Assembly (NCBI RefSeq): GCF_030696885.1
Contig: NZ_JAUYRI010000017.1
Coordinates: 97,212 to 161,211, forward strand
Direction of reading: 5' to 3'
Source of the DNA: Thiobacillus sp.
GTDB taxonomy: Bacteria > Pseudomonadota > Gammaproteobacteria > Burkholderiales > Thiobacillaceae
DNA: 64,000 bases
This document shows, in pieces, positions 61,752-64,000 of this stretch. Below the pieces are notes generated by a model. It did not search any database. It saw only the letters and a list, made by a program, of their open reading frames with translations, and had not been told where the DNA came from. The position numbers were made by a program, and so were the translations under genes. Positions within the stretch are counted from its first letter, which is position 1, and each line of letters opens with the position of its first letter.

Positions 61752-61898
61752 GCTTCGTCCTGAAATGGGCTCACACTGACAATATCGCAGCATAGCCGAG
61801 AGGTGCCACGGCAGCTTTACGGCTTGGAAGTGAACTTCCGCTTCTGGCCGGTTGCTGCCACTAAATGCCAAAACCGCACCAACAGAGAAATCGGGTTT

Positions 61899-62450
61899 CT
61901 ACAGAAGTGCCAGCGTCAGCGCAGCGATCGTTCCGCCCAGCAACGCGCCCACGGCGACATCGCTGACATAGTGCAGCCCCAGCACCAGGCGCGAGGCCGC
62001 GACCAGCGCGGTGAACGGCCACACCAGCCAGCCGAGCGGGGGGTAGTAGGCGGTGACGACGAGGCTGAACACCACGGCGTGCAGGGTGTGGCCGGAGGGG
62101 AAGCTGAAGCGGTCGAGCGGTGCGCTCAGGCAGCAGATGGTGGGGCACACTTGATAGGGCCGCGGCCGTTCGGTGGCGCCTTTCAGCCACTTGTAGATCA
62201 GCGTGCCGGTGAGTCCCGCCACGATCATGTGCAGCACCGCCGGCAGCGCGTCCAGGCCGTGCCAGGCGATCAGTGCGCCCATCAATGCATACCAGAACAC
62301 ACCGTCGCCGAGCCGGCTGGCAAGCCGCAGCAGGCCGACCTCCCAGTCGGGCAGGCGCACGCCGTTCATGCGCGCCAGCCACGCGTGTTCGCATGCGGCC
62401 AGCCGATTGAGGCCGTGGTGGGCAGCAAGACTGAGGCGGTCGCGTTGCAT
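61899..62450 (-). CDS. PAP2-family membrane phosphatase
   Basis: 183 residues, about five or six TM helices. All three PAP2 motifs: KWLKGATERPRP (KX6RP), FPSGHTLH and SRLVLGLHYVSD. May dephosphorylate undecaprenyl pyrophosphate or phosphatidic acid. Twelve bases after the glycosyltransferase gene, so cotranscribed. Confidence 0.88.
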   Translation of the reverse strand: MQRDRLSLAAHHGLNRLAACEHAWLARMNGVRLPDWEVGLLRLASRLGDGVFWYALMGALIAWHGLDALPAVLHMIVAGLTGTLIYKWLKGATERPRPYQVCPTICCLSAPLDRFSFPSGHTLHAVVFSLVVTAYYPPLGWLVWPFTALVAASRLVLGLHYVSDVAVGALLGGTIAALTLALL

Positions 62451-62462
62451 GCTGGACAGCCG

Positions 62463-63695
62463 TTATCCGGTGCGGGCGACGGTGGGCCAGTCAGCCGCAT
62501 CGTCGGTTGCCGACTGGGTCTGGGCGAGCCGCAGCAGCACCCGCTCGAAGCTGTCGATAATGGCGTCCCACGACAAGTGTGCCGCGCGCGCCGCCGCCGC
62601 GGTGCCGAGGCGGCGCTGCAGGTCGGGGTGCGGGGCCAGCGAGACGGCCTGGACGATGAAGCCGGATTCGTCCTCGGGCGGCGCCTTGAGGCCGTTTTCG
62701 CCGTGGCGGATGACCTCCTCGGCGGCGGCGCAGTCGTAGGCCACGACCGCGAGGCCCGAGGCCATGGCCTCGATGGTTACGTTGCCCCAGGTTTCGGTCA
62801 GGCTGGGAAACAGGAAGACATCACCGGATGCGTAATGCGCGGCCAGCGACTCGCCGATGCGGGTGCCGCAGAAGATTGCGTCTTGGCGTTTGGCCTGCCA
62901 GCTGGCGCGCTCGGGGCCGTCGCCCACCAGCACCATGCGGCAGGCGGGATTTGCTTCGCGCATGGCGTCGAAGGCGCGAAACACCAGCGCCAGATTTTTT
63001 TCGGCGGCCAGGCGGCCCACGTACAGCACCACGGTTTCGTCTTCGCGCACGCCCCACTGTGCACGCAGGGCGGCGTCGCGGCGGCCGGGATTAAACAGCT
63101 GGGTGTCGACCCCGCGCCCGATGATCTCGATGTTGTCGTAGCCATAACCGAGCAGTTCGCGGCGGATGCCTTCGGTCGGCACCAGCGTGACGGCGGCTTT
63201 GTTGTGAAACTTGCGCAGGTAGGCAACGATGGCACGGCGCAGCAGGCCAAAGCCGTAGTGGCTGCTGTAGCTGTGAAAATTGGTGTGGAAATCGCTCGCC
63301 ACCGGCAGCCGCAGCTTGTTGGCCGCGGCCAGCGCCGACCAGCCGAGCGGGCCTTCGGTGGCGATCTGTACCACGTCGGGCCGCTGGCGGGTCCACAGCC
63401 GGGTTAGCGCGGCCTTGGCCGGCAGGCCCATTTTCAGCCCTTCGTAGCGCGGCAGCGCAATGCCCTGCTGCAGGTGTTCGCTGAGGGTGGCGGTGGGTTG
63501 CGGCTGGTCGCCGGCGTTCTGGCGCGGGCGGATCAGCTGCACCTGGTGGTTGCGCACCTGCAGGCCGTTGACCAGGCGGCCGAGCGTCATCGCCACGCCG
63601 TTGACTTCGGGCGGGTAGGTCTCGGTCACCACCGCAATGCGCAGCTGCGGGCGGATCGAGGGCAGGGTCTGGCAAGTGAGCACGGCTGCATCCAT
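62463..63695 (-). CDS. GT4-family glycosyltransferase
   Basis: 410 residues. GT-B fold: N-terminal RIAVVTETYPPEVNGVAMTL, C-terminal nucleotide-sugar domain VLYVGRLAAEKNLALVFRAF, VGDGPERASW and the EX7E pair LTETWGNVTIEAMASGL. Resembles SQD2/PimB-like enzymes that glycosylate lipids; with the PAP2 gene it could form a glycolipid pathway. A perfect hairpin gggcgc-agcat-gcgccc (63696-63712) sits immediately before the ATG and could mask initiation. Confidence 0.88.
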   Translation of the reverse strand: MDAAVLTCQTLPSIRPQLRIAVVTETYPPEVNGVAMTLGRLVNGLQVRNHQVQLIRPRQNAGDQPQPTATLSEHLQQGIALPRYEGLKMGLPAKAALTRLWTRQRPDVVQIATEGPLGWSALAAANKLRLPVASDFHTNFHSYSSHYGFGLLRRAIVAYLRKFHNKAAVTLVPTEGIRRELLGYGYDNIEIIGRGVDTQLFNPGRRDAALRAQWGVREDETVVLYVGRLAAEKNLALVFRAFDAMREANPACRMVLVGDGPERASWQAKRQDAIFCGTRIGESLAAHYASGDVFLFPSLTETWGNVTIEAMASGLAVVAYDCAAAEEVIRHGENGLKAPPEDESGFIVQAVSLAPHPDLQRRLGTAAAARAAHLSWDAIIDSFERVLLRLAQTQSATDDAADWPTVARTG

Positions 63696-63764
63696 GGGCG
63701 CAGCATGCGCCCGCCATGCGACAGAAAAATGAAGCCGGGGTGACGCTTTGGTGAAAGCCGCCGA

Positions 63765-64000
63765 TCAGGCGGCGAACGGCAGGGCGTCGTGTGCGACGGC
63801 GCGCAGCATCAGGATGTCGCGGTAGGCATGCGGCTCGAAACCGATCCGGGTGCCGCCGCGATCGTCGTAGATCAGGTCGTGCAGGAAGGCGTCGAGCTCG
63901 GGGGTGTTCCACACCTCCACCAGCTTTTCCAGCAGATGCGGATAGGCTTCCAGTCCCTGGCTCGATTCGCCGTCCTGCGACGCCGGATGCGCGGACAAAT
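63765..64000 (-). CDS. Unknown protein, probably partial
   Basis: At least 77 residues. The frame is open from 63998 (a TTG codon), but the true start may lie beyond the window. Soluble, acidic, with LLEKLVEVWNTPELDAFLHDLIYDDRGGTRIGFEPHAYRDI; no family recognised. Located 69 bases upstream of the glycosyltransferase gene on the same strand. Confidence 0.5.
   Translation of the reverse strand, partial: LSAHPASQDGESSQGLEAYPHLLEKLVEVWNTPELDAFLHDLIYDDRGGTRIGFEPHAYRDILMLRAVAHDALPFAA

Overview
The window reads as chromosomal core DNA of a high-GC, chemolithoautotrophic betaproteobacterium, most likely of the Thiobacillus type. Support for this is the end of a division/cell-wall cluster (ddlB-ftsQ-ftsA-ftsZ-lpxC) running into secA, a Calvin-cycle/glycolysis block (tkt-gapA-pgk-pyk-fbaA) with a cbbA-type class II aldolase, and many c-type cytochromes. 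The genus is an inference from gene order and protein style; no database was searched. Coding density is very high and no gene-free gap exceeds about 235 bases. No CRISPR array, prophage or insertion sequence was seen.

Layout. 1-5118: division and lipid A genes plus a small membrane protein. 5329-12286: an MscS channel, a diguanylate cyclase, dciA-like and secA back to back, and two unassigned small proteins. 12368-17257: a copper-handling operon (His-rich secreted proteins, TolC-type lipoprotein, Tat-exported multicopper oxidase, cupredoxin, CusF-like protein). 17266-22815 (minus strand): cytochrome b561, SHP-type cytochrome, diheme cytochrome and a PmrA/QseB-like two-component system in one operon, behind an LTA-synthase-like membrane sulfatase gene. 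22982-28829: an HME-RND metal efflux operon. 28840-30799: a zinc-ribbon/Sel1 protein and two c5-type cytochromes. 30946-31022: tRNA-Arg(CCG).

31127-35590: a tight operon of a DUF971 protein, a radical SAM protein ending in a CCAEP tail, an ATP-grasp enzyme, a fructosamine-kinase-like enzyme and a LEA14-type lipoprotein. This is the best candidate for an undescribed pathway. 35587-45868: a PanE-like reductase, an ABC-F protein, a sensory GGDEF-EAL protein with an overlapping PhnD-like binding protein, argA, rsmE, a thioredoxin-like protein, a methyltransferase and an IMPase-family phosphatase. 46103-53253: the carbon-metabolism block, in which gapA and pgk are bounded by three long related palindromic repeats. 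53382-64000: a cytochrome c, rep, a glutaredoxin, apaH, a probable ornithine-lipid pair (olsB/olsA), a glycine-zipper lipoprotein, a PfkB kinase, a zinc phospholipase C-like protein, a low-GC acetyltransferase, PAP2 and GT4 genes, and a partial unknown gene.

Regulation visible in the sequence: two direct-repeat boxes of the CTTAAG-N5-CTTAAG type (one exact, one degenerate) lie about 40-47 bases upstream of the LTA-synthase-like gene and of the b561 operon that encodes a PmrA-like regulator, which suggests an autoregulated envelope/redox regulon. Several genes (lpxC, rsmE, the first copper gene) have a -10-like hexamer so close to the start codon that leaderless transcripts are plausible.
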